DNA of 64,000 nt. Source: JACCZX01 sp963710675 (GTDB lineage: Bacteria; Pseudomonadota; Gammaproteobacteria; Burkholderiales; Burkholderiaceae_F). Location: NCBI GenBank assembly GCA_963710675.1, contig CAVQBE010000002.1, forward strand, positions 248,001 to 312,000. The letters run 5' to 3'. Positions within the stretch are counted from its first letter, which is position 1; the number at the start of each line of letters is the position of its first letter. Positions 63,202-64,000 of the stretch are shown piece by piece. Both the position numbers and the translations under genes were made by a program. The notes under the pieces were generated by a model. It made no database searches. It was not told the DNA's origin and saw only the letters and a list, made by a program, of their open reading frames with translations.

Positions 63202-64000
63202 TACGTCTCGAGCCGGTAGTTGGGCGCTTCCTTCGTTATTCGGACATCATGCACGTGCGATTCGCGCATTCCCGCCGCGGTGATCTCGACGAACTGCGCT
63301 TTGGTCCGCATTTCGTCGATCGAGCGACAGCCGCAATAGCCCATGCTCGAACGCAGCCCACCGGTCATTTGAAACATGATGCCCGAGCGCGCTTCCCTTA
63401 TAAGGCACCATGCCCTCGACGCCCTCGGGCACGTACTTGTCGACGTTGGCGTCGTTGTCGTTGTCTTGAAAATAGCGCTCAGCCGAGCCTTCGCTCATTG
63501 CGCCCAAGCTGCCCATGCCGCGATAGCTCTTGTACGAGCGGCCCTGAAACAGAATCACCTCGCCCGGCGCCTCTTCGGTGCCCGCAAAGATGCCACCCAT
63601 CATCACCGCATACGCGCCCGCGGCAAGCGCCTTCGCGACGTCGCCTGAATAGCGAATGCCACCGTCAGCAACCATCGGCACATCCGTACCATCGAGCGCC
63701 TTCGCCACATTGGACACCGCGGTGATCTGCGGTACGCCGACGCCGGCGACGATGCGTGTCGTGCAAATCGATCCGGGCCCGATGCCGACTTTGACGCCGT
63801 CGGCCCCCGCATCGACCAACGCACGCGCGCCTTCCGCAGTGGCAACGTTGCCACCAACGACATCGACCTTCGGAAAATTCTTTTTTACCCAGCGCACACG
63901 ATCGAGCACGCCTTGATGATGTCCATGCGCCGTGTCGACGATCAGCACATCGACACCGGCTCGCACCATCAGTTCGGCACGCTCGTCGGAATCAGGGCCG
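63201..64000 (-). CDS. guaB: IMP dehydrogenase, partial (5' end outside the window, frameshifted)
   Basis: The C-terminal two thirds of the catalytic barrel is present: DVLIVDTAHGH, GIGPGSICTTR with the active cysteine, and the flap region GMGSLGAMSEGS. A break near 63405 separates the last segment, which after correction ends APNYRLET at TAG 63201-63203. The start and the CBS domains lie beyond position 64000. It is upstream of guaA in one operon, the usual purine arrangement. Confidence 0.93.

Overview
The window is GC-rich, densely packed bacterial chromosome with short gaps and many ATGA or GTGA stop/start overlaps. Bug/TctC-type solute receptors, a complete System I cytochrome c maturation operon, a caa3-type oxidase, the mltG-tmk-holB-pilZ-tatD block and YgfZ together point to a betaproteobacterium, most likely Burkholderiales. 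This is inferred from gene families; the window holds no rRNA or tRNA, and I saw no CRISPR array, phage or transposase.

Layout. 1-11.7 kb (+): one uptake and beta-oxidation block with an acyl-CoA synthetase, a five-gene Liv-type ABC importer (receptor, two permeases, two ATPases), a fused enoyl-CoA hydratase/3-hydroxyacyl-CoA dehydrogenase, two SDRs and an MDR reductase. 11.8-15.4 kb: two-domain M16 peptidase, thioesterase, GNAT. 15.4-21.2 kb: housekeeping genes (NRDE/TANGO2, YgfZ, MltG, Tmk, HolB, PilZ, TatD). 21.3-22.9 kb: a lipoprotein and an exported methyltransferase-like protein. 22.9-29.9 kb (-): a seven-gene catabolic cluster with a Bug receptor, TcuA-like flavoprotein, TcuB-like Fe-S/haem membrane protein, ICL/PEP-mutase-type lyase, Rieske oxygenase, pirin and cupin. 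29.9-31.5 kb (+): ATP-dependent DNA ligase resembling actinobacterial LigB. 31.6-35.1 kb (+): IlvD/Edd-type dehydratase, Bug receptor and HpcH/HpaI aldolase, a likely sugar-acid pathway. 35.1-36.3 kb (-): two small genes flanking an attC-like hairpin. 36.5-41.1 kb (-): RidA and caa3 oxidase with subunits I and III fused. 41.2-45.5 kb (+): dihaem cytochrome c, sorbosone-dehydrogenase-like protein, CAP-domain protein, exported MsrB and MsrA. 45.4-49.1 kb (-): antiporter, phasin-like protein, Ku, methyltransferase. 49.1-56.2 kb (-): ccmABCDEFGHI. 56.6-59.7 kb: a NarL-type regulator and a hybrid histidine kinase, tail to tail across a 500-bp mosaic of inverted repeats. 59.7-64 kb (-): LD-carboxypeptidase, a DUF2087-TadA fusion, guaA, and guaB cut by the window end.

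Sequence quality. More than twenty genes are interrupted by one-base insertions or deletions that leave conserved protein continuing in another frame. These include guaA, guaB and ctaD, so I read them as sequencing or assembly errors rather than pseudogenes and give the full extent of each gene. The affected stretches are patchy: 9.0-11.7, 14.5-21.2, 48.5-60.6 kb look clean.

How the genes fit together. The ccm operon attaches haem to the c-type cytochromes encoded 8-15 kb away (the oxidase-linked cytochromes and the dihaem protein). The Liv importer and the acyl-CoA genes form one import-activate-degrade unit. The two Bug receptors each sit with a different catabolic set. Ku and the ATP-dependent ligase could together support end-joining repair.
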